Shown here: positions 4,724-12,017 of the stretch, in pieces | How the letters are laid out: the number at the start of each line of letters is the position of its first letter | Numbering within the stretch: position 1 is the first letter of the stretch | Assembly (NCBI GenBank): GCA_018396395.1 | Contig: JAGTQN010000047.1 | Span: forward strand, 1-12,530 | Source: Candidatus Bathyarchaeota archaeon | GTDB lineage: Archaea; Thermoproteota; CALKCG01; B24; JAGTQN01 | Length of the DNA: 12,530 nucleotides | Reading direction: 5' to 3' | Program-made: the position numbers and the translations under genes | The notes under the pieces: model-generated | The model's database searches: none | Told to the model about the DNA's origin: nothing | What the model saw: only the letters and a program-made list of their open reading frames with translations

Positions 4724-5995
4724 TCATGCTTCATAGGATTCGAAGAGCTCTTCTATACTCTTGGGAGGGTAACCGAAATTCATCCTCAATAGCCTATACT
4801 TTTGTTTTCCTAGCCCCAAATCCTCAGCTGCTTGGAGCATCACTTTCCAATCTGGAGCTACATGGGTGGCCCCAGGAGTTGCCTTCCATCTCATCCTCGC
4901 AATCGTATTGAGCTTTTCGGCTCCAGGCTCTAAGACCTTCGCCTCATCAGCCATTGAGCCAGGTATACCTGGAGAGGCATTGACAAGGTCGACACAGGCT
5001 CTATCCAGAGCTACAGGATCTTTGGAAGCTAAGACACCTATATCAGGTACTATGGGAATTCCTTGGAAGGCATCACAATCGCATAGAGGAACTATATCCA
5101 TCGCTAGATTAACGAAGGCAGCTTTTCCCTTGAAATAATCGATGATTCCGGCGGCCGATTCACCTACCCTCGCTTCCTGTTCCTCTATGCTCGGGAAGGT
5201 CCTGCTGGTAAAGGCTCTGGCCTGGCAATAGTCGATGCAGAAAGCACAATCGACGCAAAGCTCGCTCACTATGTTAGCTTTTCCTCCAACGATTTCTATG
5301 GCACCTACTGGACATTGGCGTAAACATTCACCACAGCCCGTGCATTTTGAAGGATTTACCGTAAGCTTAGCATTATGATGAATCCACCATTTCCCTCGCT
5401 TTGAAGAACAGCCAACGCCTACATTCTTAAGGGCACCACCTATTGCCATGACATCATGGCCCTTGAAGTGGGCAAGGCTAAGAAGAACGTCAGCCTCAGC
5501 TATGGCGGAAGCTATGTAAACCCTATCGATATACTTTCCCTTGAAGGGATGCTCTTTGTAGCTTAATCCCTTAGGAGCATCGGCGAAGATGACTGGGCAG
5601 CCCATGGTTTCGTTCGTGAATCCGTTCATCGCAGCCGTCAGAAGGGCTTCTTCCAAAGCCCTCCTAGACCATACAGGCTCTCCCCCATCGTCCCTAAGGA
5701 CCCTTCCGCCAGAGAAGAGGGTGTCGCATACGAAGGGTCTTCCTCCAAGCTCCTTCACCTTATCGACGACCTTTCGTACATAAATAGGCCGAATGTAGGC
5801 TTGAGTATAGCGCTCCCCAAAGTGGACCTTTATTACGACAATTTGACCTGGGGAGATTAAATCCTCCAAAACCTTTCCAGCAAGTTCCTTGGTCTGGTAT
5901 ACTAGGCTATGGGTGTACCACTTGGTAGACGGGACCCTGGAAATGTAGGTTATGGGAACATGAGCTCCTACATAGTAAACCTCAGACTCTTCCAA
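4724..5995 (-). CDS. DUF362 family protein with two 4Fe-4S ferredoxin motifs
   Basis: Encodes 423 residues. The N-terminal half carries the DUF362 domain, with blocks such as VVIKVHFGE (about 53-61), SLAHFKGHDVMAIGGALKNVGVG (split motif around 173-195) and GVLASKDPVALDRACVDLV near the C terminus. In between sit two ferredoxin-type clusters: C218-x2-C221-x2-C224-x3-C228-P and C247-x2-C250-x2-C253-x3-C257, the second followed by Q rather than P. Members of this family are Fe-S proteins with no settled biochemical role, found widely in anaerobes and often annotated only as 'DUF362 domain' or ferredoxin; a redox role is inferred. The start is a TTG at 5993-5995 with GGGATGGG a few bases upstream; no in-frame ATG exists near the N terminus. 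It lies 151 bases downstream of the MFS gene on the same strand. Confidence 0.88.
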   Translation of the reverse strand: MEESEVYYVGAHVPITYISRVPSTKWYTHSLVYQTKELAGKVLEDLISPGQIVVIKVHFGERYTQAYIRPIYVRKVVDKVKELGGRPFVCDTLFSGGRVLRDDGGEPVWSRRALEEALLTAAMNGFTNETMGCPVIFADAPKGLSYKEHPFKGKYIDRVYIASAIAEADVLLSLAHFKGHDVMAIGGALKNVGVGCSSKRGKWWIHHNAKLTVNPSKCTGCGECLRQCPVGAIEIVGGKANIVSELCVDCAFCIDYCQARAFTSRTFPSIEEQEARVGESAAGIIDYFKGKAAFVNLAMDIVPLCDCDAFQGIPIVPDIGVLASKDPVALDRACVDLVNASPGIPGSMADEAKVLEPGAEKLNTIARMRWKATPGATHVAPDWKVMLQAAEDLGLGKQKYRLLRMNFGYPPKSIEELFESYEA

Positions 5996-6146
5996 AGCTT
6001 TATCCCATCCCTTTTGACTAGTAGGAATTCTAAAGCCTTAATTCTTTTTGTTAAAGAAAAAATGGGGCGTGTGGCCTTCAATTGCCTTGAGTTATAAGAA
6101 GAGAGAATCAACTTTTTCGAAAAGCCTATACTTGCGAAAGGGATGA

Positions 6147-7376
6147 TCAGTCTCCCTTCGGCTTTAACTCCGCCCTAAGGGCACTTTGAAGGAGGGCTAG
6201 CGCAATCCCTTGGATGGTTATGACATAAAGGACTGAAGCGATAAAAGCTAAGCCTAAATCTATCATAGCTCCGTATATCGTACCGCTGATCAAAAATCCA
6301 ATGCCATAGGCCATGTTGAATAATCCATAAGCCGTACCCCTCGAAGCGATGGGGCTTAACTCCGAGACGGCCGCTCGGTATATGGATTCTTGCATTCCGA
6401 GCACCAAACCGAAGGAAAGGGAAGCCGCTACAAGGGCAATGAGCCCTTCGGAGGAGACGAAGATCGTGGGAAGTATTGAGAGGATGAAGGATAATACCAA
6501 AACCTTTGATCCGAATCTATCGTAGGCATAACCAGATAGGAGGGCTATTGGAGCATCAACCCCTTGCACGAGGACATAGAGCAAAGGGATGATCCATTGT
6601 AGTTGACCTGGCTGAAGAATCGTTGAGGCTCTGTAGAGGATCAAAGCGACGGGAAGGAGCCCTGCCGTATTAAGAAGGACAGCCATGGAATATCGATAGA
6701 AGGGTTTTCCTAGCGACCTGAAGCCTTCCTTCTTCCTATCCTCGAAGCGATGGCTTCCCCCCTTTCCGAGCCTAATGTAGGTAAAAGTGAGGAATGCCAT
6801 TAGGGTTGCATAAGGAAGTATAAGAAAGATGAAAGTATAGGCGTAGTTGTTGGCGCTGTAAAGCATAAGAGCTGCTACGATGAGGGGTCCGAGGATAGCT
6901 CCCGTCTGGTCCAAAAGCTCATGGAGCCCAAAGGCCTTGCCTGCTCCAACACCCTTGCTCACGATCGAAAGGACTGCATCCCGGGAAGGCGACCTGATGG
7001 CTTTTCCAAGTCTTTCTAGTATGACGAGAATGGCGGCAAACTCCCACATCCCAGCAATCCCTAGAAGAGGGATCGATGCGATGAGACCATAGCCAAGGAA
7101 TATGAAGGTCCAATACGCTCTGGTGGAATCTGCCAAGAAACCGCTTGCGAGCCTTAAGGCATAGCCTATAAATTCTCCCAATCCTCCTATGAACCCCACA
7201 ACAAAGGCTGTAGCTCCAAGAAACCGAAGATAGTCGGGGATGAGGCCGCGGCATCCCTCGTATACTATATCGCCCAAGAGACTTACAATGCCAAGTAACA
7301 GAATGGCTGCGTAGGCTTTCCTATCTTCCAAACCTTTTTCTTGGTTTTTGTGCAAGGAGGTCCCTTGAAGACTCAA
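6147..7376 (-). CDS. Major facilitator superfamily (MFS) permease
   Basis: Encodes 409 residues with about 12 hydrophobic segments in two blocks of six, divided by a charged central loop (about residues 205-225, rich in K, R and E), the normal MFS plan. The 2-3 loop GFLADSTRAYW (79-89) matches MFS motif A. The segment ERLGKAIRSPSRDAVLS (121-137) is typical of a large uncharacterised archaeal/bacterial MFS group, often annotated as predicted permease or multidrug-like. Substrate and direction of transport cannot be read from the sequence. The first start is a TTG at 7374-7376; another TTG seven codons later (7355) is also possible, and the first 18 residues are hydrophilic. It lies between the aldo/keto reductase (68 bases upstream) and the DUF362 gene. 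Confidence 0.9.
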   Translation of the reverse strand: MSLQGTSLHKNQEKGLEDRKAYAAILLLGIVSLLGDIVYEGCRGLIPDYLRFLGATAFVVGFIGGLGEFIGYALRLASGFLADSTRAYWTFIFLGYGLIASIPLLGIAGMWEFAAILVILERLGKAIRSPSRDAVLSIVSKGVGAGKAFGLHELLDQTGAILGPLIVAALMLYSANNYAYTFIFLILPYATLMAFLTFTYIRLGKGGSHRFEDRKKEGFRSLGKPFYRYSMAVLLNTAGLLPVALILYRASTILQPGQLQWIIPLLYVLVQGVDAPIALLSGYAYDRFGSKVLVLSFILSILPTIFVSSEGLIALVAASLSFGLVLGMQESIYRAAVSELSPIASRGTAYGLFNMAYGIGFLISGTIYGAMIDLGLAFIASVLYVITIQGIALALLQSALRAELKPKGD

Positions 7377-7444
7377 GATAATTCGTTTAGATAAAGGCTG
7401 GATTCAGGCTACGGCAGTTAGGGGCGATGGAAAGTCTTTATCAA

Positions 7445-8569
7445 TTAAGGGCATATAAACCTTTCATTAGACCCCCTCAACTCATCATCCGCCCTTTTCA
7501 ACATCTTCATTATTGGAAGTTGATAGGGGCATCGGGCTTCACATTCGCCGCATCGATTGCAGAAGTCCGCCTTTGTAGGAAGGCTTCGATATTTCTTAGA
7601 GGCATACTCTTTAAGCCCATAGTAGGTTGCAAGCTTCTGAAGCCTGAGAACCGTACGAATATCGATGAACTCGGGACAGGGCATGCATAAACCGCATTCC
7701 CTACAGAAGGGCTCAGGGGGGAGTTCACCAAACCTTGTTAGACGTCTCTCATCCTCCGTAAGACCTTGAAATCCCCTAGCAATGGCTATAGACTGCCTTA
7801 CTTCCTCAACTGATCGGAAGCCCGGTACGACGACCGAAATATCGTGGGCCAGCACATACTTCAAGGCGATGGATCCTTCGATTTCGACAGTAGGTTTTCC
7901 TTGAGCCTTCGATGGAAGCTTAGTAAATCGATCGAAACCTCCACCACTCCTGACGATGTTCGTTTGCTGATCGTAATGGAGGAGGAAGGGTTTCATAACG
8001 ATGAAGGCTACTTCCATCTTCCTGGCTAAAGGAAGAAGCTCCTCTAAGGCTTCCCTTTCGAAGATGTTAAGAGGTGCAAGAACCGTATCGAAATTCCCAG
8101 ACTCTATAGCCCTACTTAGGACATAGGGAACATGACCAGTAATGCCTATGAAGCGAACCTTTCCCTGGTCCCTCGCCTCCCTTAGGGCTTGCATCGCACC
8201 GTCTGGGGCCAGAGCCTTCTTAAGGTCTTCAAGACTATCAATACCATGAAGCTGTGCAATATCGATGCTTTGAAATCCGAGACATCGAAGACTCTGACGA
8301 AGGGACCTCTCAGCCTCATCCTTTCCTCGAAAATGGACCTTTGTAGCCAGTATGCAATCATCACGGAAATCCTTAAGGGCTAAGCCCAACTTCTCTTCAC
8401 TATCCCCATAGCTTCTAGCCGTGTCAAAGTAACGAATCCCAAAGTCATAAGCCTCCCTAATGATTTTGATGGATTCATCGATTCCCATGTCGTGGATACC
8501 TATTCGAGCAGCTCCGAAGCCAATGACCGGAACCTTCAAACCCGTCTTTCCGAGGTATCTTATCTCCAT
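7445..8569 (-). CDS. Aldo/keto reductase with C-terminal double 4Fe-4S domain
   Basis: 374 residues from the ATG at 8567-8569, which follows GGTGGG at ribosome-binding distance and gives the family-typical opening MEIRYLGKTGLKVPVIGFG; an ATG five codons earlier (8584) is less likely. The catalytic tetrad of aldo/keto reductases is visible: D49 in RYFDTA, Y54 in ARSYG, K77 in LATKVH and H108 in AQLHG. After the TIM barrel comes a Cys-rich tail: C289-x2-C292-x2-C295-x2-C298-P and C337-x2-C340-x2-C343-x3-C347-P. This is the architecture of the ferredoxin-like aldo/keto reductases common in anaerobes. The first cluster has a short final spacing (CxxCxxCxxC). Substrate unknown; the Fe-S domain suggests electron exchange with a ferredoxin partner, though NAD(P)H use through the barrel is also possible. 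Confidence 0.93.
   Translation of the reverse strand: MEIRYLGKTGLKVPVIGFGAARIGIHDMGIDESIKIIREAYDFGIRYFDTARSYGDSEEKLGLALKDFRDDCILATKVHFRGKDEAERSLRQSLRCLGFQSIDIAQLHGIDSLEDLKKALAPDGAMQALREARDQGKVRFIGITGHVPYVLSRAIESGNFDTVLAPLNIFEREALEELLPLARKMEVAFIVMKPFLLHYDQQTNIVRSGGGFDRFTKLPSKAQGKPTVEIEGSIALKYVLAHDISVVVPGFRSVEEVRQSIAIARGFQGLTEDERRLTRFGELPPEPFCRECGLCMPCPEFIDIRTVLRLQKLATYYGLKEYASKKYRSLPTKADFCNRCGECEARCPYQLPIMKMLKRADDELRGSNERFICP
7451..7460 (-). promoter_or_regulatory. TATA-like box for the MFS gene, inside the end of the aldo/keto reductase gene
   Basis: GTTTATATGC on the minus strand is the closest match to an archaeal TATA box in this stretch. It overlaps the last codons of the aldo/keto reductase and would place a transcript start near 7430, about 55 bases ahead of the MFS start. 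A second weaker candidate, TTTATCTAA, lies at 7387-7395. Confidence 0.4.
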
Positions 8570-8615
8570 AGTCCCACCAAGCATAAGGATCGAATTTGAA
8601 AAGGACTAGACATGG

Positions 8616-8630
8616 AATCTATAAAATGAT
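8616..8630 (-). promoter_or_regulatory. TATA-like box of the aldo/keto reductase gene
   Basis: ATCATTTTATAGATT on the minus strand, with TTTTATAG at 8619-8626, would set the transcript start near 8596 and leave a leader of about 27 bases that includes the GGTGGG ribosome binding site. It lies directly after the end of the decayed gene that follows. Confidence 0.45.
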
Positions 8631-8648
8631 TTCTACTATGATGCCTTG

Positions 8649-9200
8649 TCATGTAGCTATGAAATTGAGTTCTTTCAGCCTTGGACCCTTATAGCCAACT
8701 TTGCTAACGTAGGGATTGAGGGCGTCCCTCGCCTGTAGAAGGAGGGGCTTTGGCACTCTCTCTGAAAAGGAAGCCTTTCTTCCTTTGTAAGCTCCTTCAT
8801 GAATCTCAGGTTTAGGGAGTACTCGGCTAGGAAACCTCAGTATTAGCTATTAGTTTGGGGAAAGACTTTGAAAAGCCTTTGAATCCCTCAATCGAAATCT
8901 CATTAAGTCCGCATTCCATGAACTTCGAGACAATGTAAATCAGGCCAAAAACAGCCCTTCGCTCTCCATCGCTACCTACGTAGCGGTTTCATATGGCATT
9001 ACAAAGATAATCGACATACTCGGAGCCTAAAGCTTCACAAATTTCCGATCTCTCTATCAAAGCCAAATCATTACCTCACAAGTTAGATTAGAAACGATTT
9101 TCAGCATTCTTCTTTTTCCCTTTTTTCTTTTTCCTTCAGATCTACTAAAAAGGGCAACAATCGATGGATCTTCTGTAGGAAGAATTGTAGCAAAGACCAT
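8649..9200 (-). pseudogene. Decayed protein gene of unknown family (two frameshifts, one internal stop)
   Basis: On the minus strand three abutting frames carry protein-like sequence that lines up into one product. First frame: ATG at 9198-9200, through PTEDPSIVALFSRSEGKRKK to NLTCE. Second frame (9075 to 8830): LALIERSEICEALGSEYVDY, an internal TGA at 8989-8991, then NRYVGSDGERRAVFGLIYIV and SKFMECGLNEISIEGF, ending at a TAG (8827-8829). Third frame (8846 to 8649): FPSRVLPKPEIHEGAYKG, then SERVPKPLLLQARDALNPYV to a TGA. Open stretches of 28, 53 and 65 codons with charged, non-repetitive composition are unlikely to be chance neighbours. I do not recognise the family. Sequencing errors could mimic the damage, but all other genes in the window are intact. 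Confidence 0.65.
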
Positions 9201-9506
9201 TAGAATTGGATAGCGTTTACGAGATTAGGGTAAAATAGCCTAAAGAATTTTTGTACGAGCATTAACCGGAAGCTTAGGATAGGACATCATTTAGAAAGGG
9301 AAGCAAAGCTATGGAAGAATTTGTATAGGAAACTCAAAAAAGAGTAAGGGTTTTAAGTCCTTGGTCCTTTGAACGAAGGATCTAAGAAATCCCCCGGCGC
9401 GTAGAAGCCTTTTCCCTTAAGGAGATTGACAAAAGATTTAGGCCTTTAAAAGCCGCAATAAAAAATTAGTTTTCCACTTGTTACTATTTGCATCGTTACT
9501 TACTAC
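9201..9506 (-). other. 306-base stretch without a gene; possible further remnant of the decayed gene
   Basis: No intact gene. On the minus strand, about 9364-9447, an open piece reads PKSFVNLLKGKGFYAPGDFL and continues DPSFKGPRT to a stop, and the same frame stays open beyond that TAA for about 20 codons. This may be the beginning of the decayed gene that follows. A seven-pair hairpin with one G-U pair, GGTCCTT-TGAACG-AAGGATC, lies within 9364-9384 and could help end the FKBP transcript. Otherwise the stretch is AT-rich with nothing I can assign. Confidence 0.3.
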
Positions 9507-10352
9507 TCAAGGTTCGTCTATGAATTCCTTTTTTTCTCCCCCTTCTTGCCCCTTCTCGGCAGCTTGCGCCTTTTCCACTGTTTCCGAACCTTTCAGTGTC
9601 TGGGAAGCTTGGACTGTTGTTGGTACCGTAATAGGTGTCGATGGAGTCTGGGGCGGAGTCTTCTTCTCATACCTCTCCATGAAGATTATCTCCTTAGTAT
9701 CCGGAAAGAAACGTTCGATGTCCGAAGCGATGCCCCGCTTGATAATTTGAAGCCCTTCGAGAAGAAAGGCCTCCTCCGGTATAGTGATTCTTAGGATCCC
9801 TCCCTCAATCATCTCCAAGCCAAACTTCTCCTTAGAAATGGATGGAATTCGTCTATGGATTAGATGTCTTAACTTCTCCAAAGGATCCGTAAGGATCTTC
9901 CTAACTACACCATTGAAGATGATGGTCTTTCCGGCTAGGGGTGGATTAAAGTCCAGCTGAACTCTTCCAGCACCAACGGACCTGACGATAGCAACCTGGC
10001 CGTTCACCTCAACCTGCATGCCAGGTTGGAGACGCCTATCCAGCTCCTTAAACCTTCGCATAGGGAAGAGTTTTATCTTATTCGGATCCCTAGGACCTAA
10101 GCCCCCTTCAGGGGGGATTTCTATTGTAAAGGGCTTTCCTTCCTCCATCCCCACCAGTGATTCGTCCAAGCCCTTGAGGACCCATCCAGCTCCTACAACC
10201 ACAAGGATGGGCTCATAGAAAGTGCCTTGCCTATAGATTTTTGCCTCCTTGGCCTCTTCTTCCCTCGTTGTGTCGAAGAGTTCGCCAGTCTCTTTGACTT
10301 TCATCGAATAGTCGAGGAGAATAAAGTCTCCCCTTTGGACGTTCAAGATCAT
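9507..10352 (-). CDS. FKBP-type peptidyl-prolyl cis-trans isomerase, long SlyD-like archaeal form
   Basis: 281 residues. The FKBP fold opens at GDFILLDYSMKVKETGELFDTT and continues with VVVGAGWVLKGLDESLVGME (about 52-71) and EIPPEGGLGPRDPNKI (78-93). An IF-type chaperone insert follows (about 95-140, with PGMQVEVNGQVAIV), and the fold returns at FNPPLAGKTIIFNGVV. A further domain at about 152-225 is as in the long archaeal FKBP class. The last 55 residues are low-complexity, rich in T, P, K, E and Q, and probably disordered. It accelerates proline isomerisation and assists protein folding in the cytosol; there is no signal peptide. The start is supported by GGGAGGAGGT just ahead of the ATG. 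It is a single gene, separated by more than 200 bases from acylphosphatase upstream. Confidence 0.93.
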   Translation of the reverse strand: MILNVQRGDFILLDYSMKVKETGELFDTTREEEAKEAKIYRQGTFYEPILVVVGAGWVLKGLDESLVGMEEGKPFTIEIPPEGGLGPRDPNKIKLFPMRRFKELDRRLQPGMQVEVNGQVAIVRSVGAGRVQLDFNPPLAGKTIIFNGVVRKILTDPLEKLRHLIHRRIPSISKEKFGLEMIEGGILRITIPEEAFLLEGLQIIKRGIASDIERFFPDTKEIIFMERYEKKTPPQTPSTPITVPTTVQASQTLKGSETVEKAQAAEKGQEGGEKKEFIDEP

Positions 10353-10429
10353 TTACCTCCTCCCAGAGCTAATATTAATTCGCTTATCTTTCCTGCCTGC
10401 TTCCTTCTTTCCCCGCCGAGGAATGCTCT

Positions 10430-10438
10430 TTTATGCTT
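10430..10438 (-). promoter_or_regulatory. TATA-like box of the FKBP gene
   Basis: CATAAAAGA with a purine-rich AAAG just before it (possible BRE) on the minus strand sits about 80 bases ahead of the FKBP ATG, giving a leader of roughly 55 bases. CTTTAAAG at 10457-10464 is a rival. Position and composition only. Confidence 0.35.
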
Positions 10439-10478
10439 TGCGTATGAAGAGGCTACTTTAAAGCTTTCTTTTCAACTG

Positions 10479-10497
10479 TATAGCCTATAAGGCTATA
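10479..10497. terminator. Hairpin between acylphosphatase and FKBP, possible transcription end
   Basis: TATAGCC-TATAA-GGCTATA is a perfect seven-pair hairpin about 70 bases after the acylphosphatase stop (minus strand). On that strand it is not followed by a clear T run, so it may instead be a regulatory or chance palindrome. Confidence 0.25.
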
Positions 10498-10567
10498 GCA
10501 AGCATGGGATCGAATCGTACTATTCCGAGATAGGGACTTGACCTTCCTTCATATCATGCTAAGCTCC

Positions 10568-10873
10568 CTACCAAATTATCCGGAAAGTTTCGAATTCTCC
10601 CTTATAGGGTTCATAGAATTCTTCTACCCTTTCGACTTTAGCCCCCGGAGGTCCCCTTCTACACCATTCAAGGACTTTTCGAATCTTTTTCTCCTCTCCC
10701 TCGAAGACAGCTTCAACCATTCCGTTGGGAAGGTTTCTCACCCATCCTTTGAGGCCAAGTTCTAAGGCTATGCGCCTCGTGCTTGCTCTGAAGAATACGC
10801 CTTGGACAATGCCATGGATGCGAACCCTAACCCTGATGAGACGATCGGGCAAGGGAGTTCTTTCAGCCTCCAT
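10568..10873 (-). CDS. acyP: Acylphosphatase
   Basis: 101 residues, the usual length for this small alpha/beta enzyme, which hydrolyses carboxyl-phosphate bonds such as those in acetyl phosphate, carbamoyl phosphate and 1,3-bisphosphoglycerate. The signature is complete: GIVQGVFFRASTRRIALELG gives the phosphate-binding loop with catalytic R29, and GWVRNLPNG gives catalytic N47. The later block WCRRGPPGAKVERVE is also typical. The first ten residues are a short extension before the core. The gene overlaps the end of the aminotransferase gene by 11 bases, so the two are translationally coupled; a stress or intermediate-clearing role next to an aminotransferase and purB is possible but not shown. 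Confidence 0.95.
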   Translation of the reverse strand: MEAERTPLPDRLIRVRVRIHGIVQGVFFRASTRRIALELGLKGWVRNLPNGMVEAVFEGEEKKIRKVLEWCRRGPPGAKVERVEEFYEPYKGEFETFRIIW

Positions 10874-11984
10874 AGCCTAAGGAAGATAGGGATCCTTTAA
10901 GGGCTTCTAAAGTCCTCGTTACGATAGCCCTTGATACTATTCCCATGCTCCCTATCCGGAAGATGGATTCCCTAAGCTGTCCAAGACCTGAGGCTATGAT
11001 GACGCCATATCTTTCTTCCATGAGGCTTCTAAGCCTACCTATGTCGATACCCTCAGGTTTCATGGCGGCAATGACGGTATTAGATCTGAAATCCTCGACT
11101 TTCGGGAAGGCCCTTATTCCCATTTTTTCGAGGCCCCTGTAGAATGTCGAGGCACACTCCCTATGCCTTCGAAACCTAGCCTCTAGTCCCTCCTCCATGA
11201 CAGCCTTCAAAGCTTCATGGAGGGCGAAGAAAATTGGAAGGGAGGGCGTGTAGGGAGTCTCCCACCTCTCCTTCATATACCTTAGGTATTCGAGGGCACT
11301 GAAATAGAGGGTCCTGGGAGGCTCCTTCTTTAAGGCTTCCAGAACCCTTTCGCTTATGGATACAAGGGCGAGGCCTGGAGGTGCCCCTATACATTTTTGG
11401 GTTACGGTCACGCAAAGATCGATGCCCCAGGCATCCACTGGGATCGAATCCCCTCCCAAGTTTGAGATGGCATCTGCGATGAAAAAAGATCCATGCTCCC
11501 GGGTCACCTTCGCCATATCCTTTAGCTCAGGTACCCTGACACCTGTCGAAGTCTCGTTGGAGACGATGATGACAGCCCTTACTGGCGCCTCCTTCTCAAG
11601 GGCTTCCTCCACTTGGTGGGCCCTTGGCGCGTCCCCAAGGGAAAATTCAAGCCTTATGGGTTTTCCACCATAGGCCTCCACGGCCCTACATACGCGTTCG
11701 CAGAAGAATCCATAGTATGGGACGAGGACCTTGTCTCCTGGACGTACAACGTTCGATATGGCGAACTCCATCCCTCCTGTTCCAGAGCAAGTTAGGGGTA
11801 TAACGGGGTCCTTCGTTTGGAAGAGATACTGGAGGCCAGCCTCTATCTCCTGGTATAGCTTATGGAAAGCGGGGCCTCTGTGGTTAATAAGGGGTCTCAA
11901 AAGGGCCCTCATAACCCTTGGACTTACATTCGTAGGGCCAGGGATCATGAGAAGGGTTTTCGGTTTCCTAGCCTCCGAAGCCAT
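10863..11984 (-). CDS. Class V aminotransferase, serine-pyruvate / alanine-glyoxylate type
   Basis: 373 residues, the normal length for this fold type I PLP enzyme. The opening LMIPGPTNVSPRVMRAL and the segment CSGTGGMEFAISNVVRPGD (66-84) are characteristic of the alanine-glyoxylate/serine-pyruvate aminotransferase group. The cofactor residues are visible: K197 in VTQKCIGAPPG forms the Schiff base, and D171 in FIADAIS contacts the pyridine nitrogen. The C-terminal small domain contains SGLGQLRESIFRIGSMG. The likely reaction is transfer of an amino group between alanine or serine and glyoxylate or pyruvate; a related phosphoserine-type substrate cannot be excluded. GGTGG precedes the ATG at ribosome-binding distance. 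It lies 33 bases after purB and overlaps acyP, so the three appear to form one unit. Confidence 0.92.
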   Translation of the reverse strand: MASEARKPKTLLMIPGPTNVSPRVMRALLRPLINHRGPAFHKLYQEIEAGLQYLFQTKDPVIPLTCSGTGGMEFAISNVVRPGDKVLVPYYGFFCERVCRAVEAYGGKPIRLEFSLGDAPRAHQVEEALEKEAPVRAVIIVSNETSTGVRVPELKDMAKVTREHGSFFIADAISNLGGDSIPVDAWGIDLCVTVTQKCIGAPPGLALVSISERVLEALKKEPPRTLYFSALEYLRYMKERWETPYTPSLPIFFALHEALKAVMEEGLEARFRRHRECASTFYRGLEKMGIRAFPKVEDFRSNTVIAAMKPEGIDIGRLRSLMEERYGVIIASGLGQLRESIFRIGSMGIVSRAIVTRTLEALKGSLSSLGYGG

Positions 11985-12017
11985 TTGGATCCACCTGCTT
12001 TCTTCCTTAGGCTTTAT

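Noticed and set aside
9109..9137. Pyrimidine-rich tract as a terminator or regulatory element
   Set aside because: On the minus strand it encodes the Lys/Arg-rich part (GKRKKGKRR) of the decayed gene, which explains the composition.
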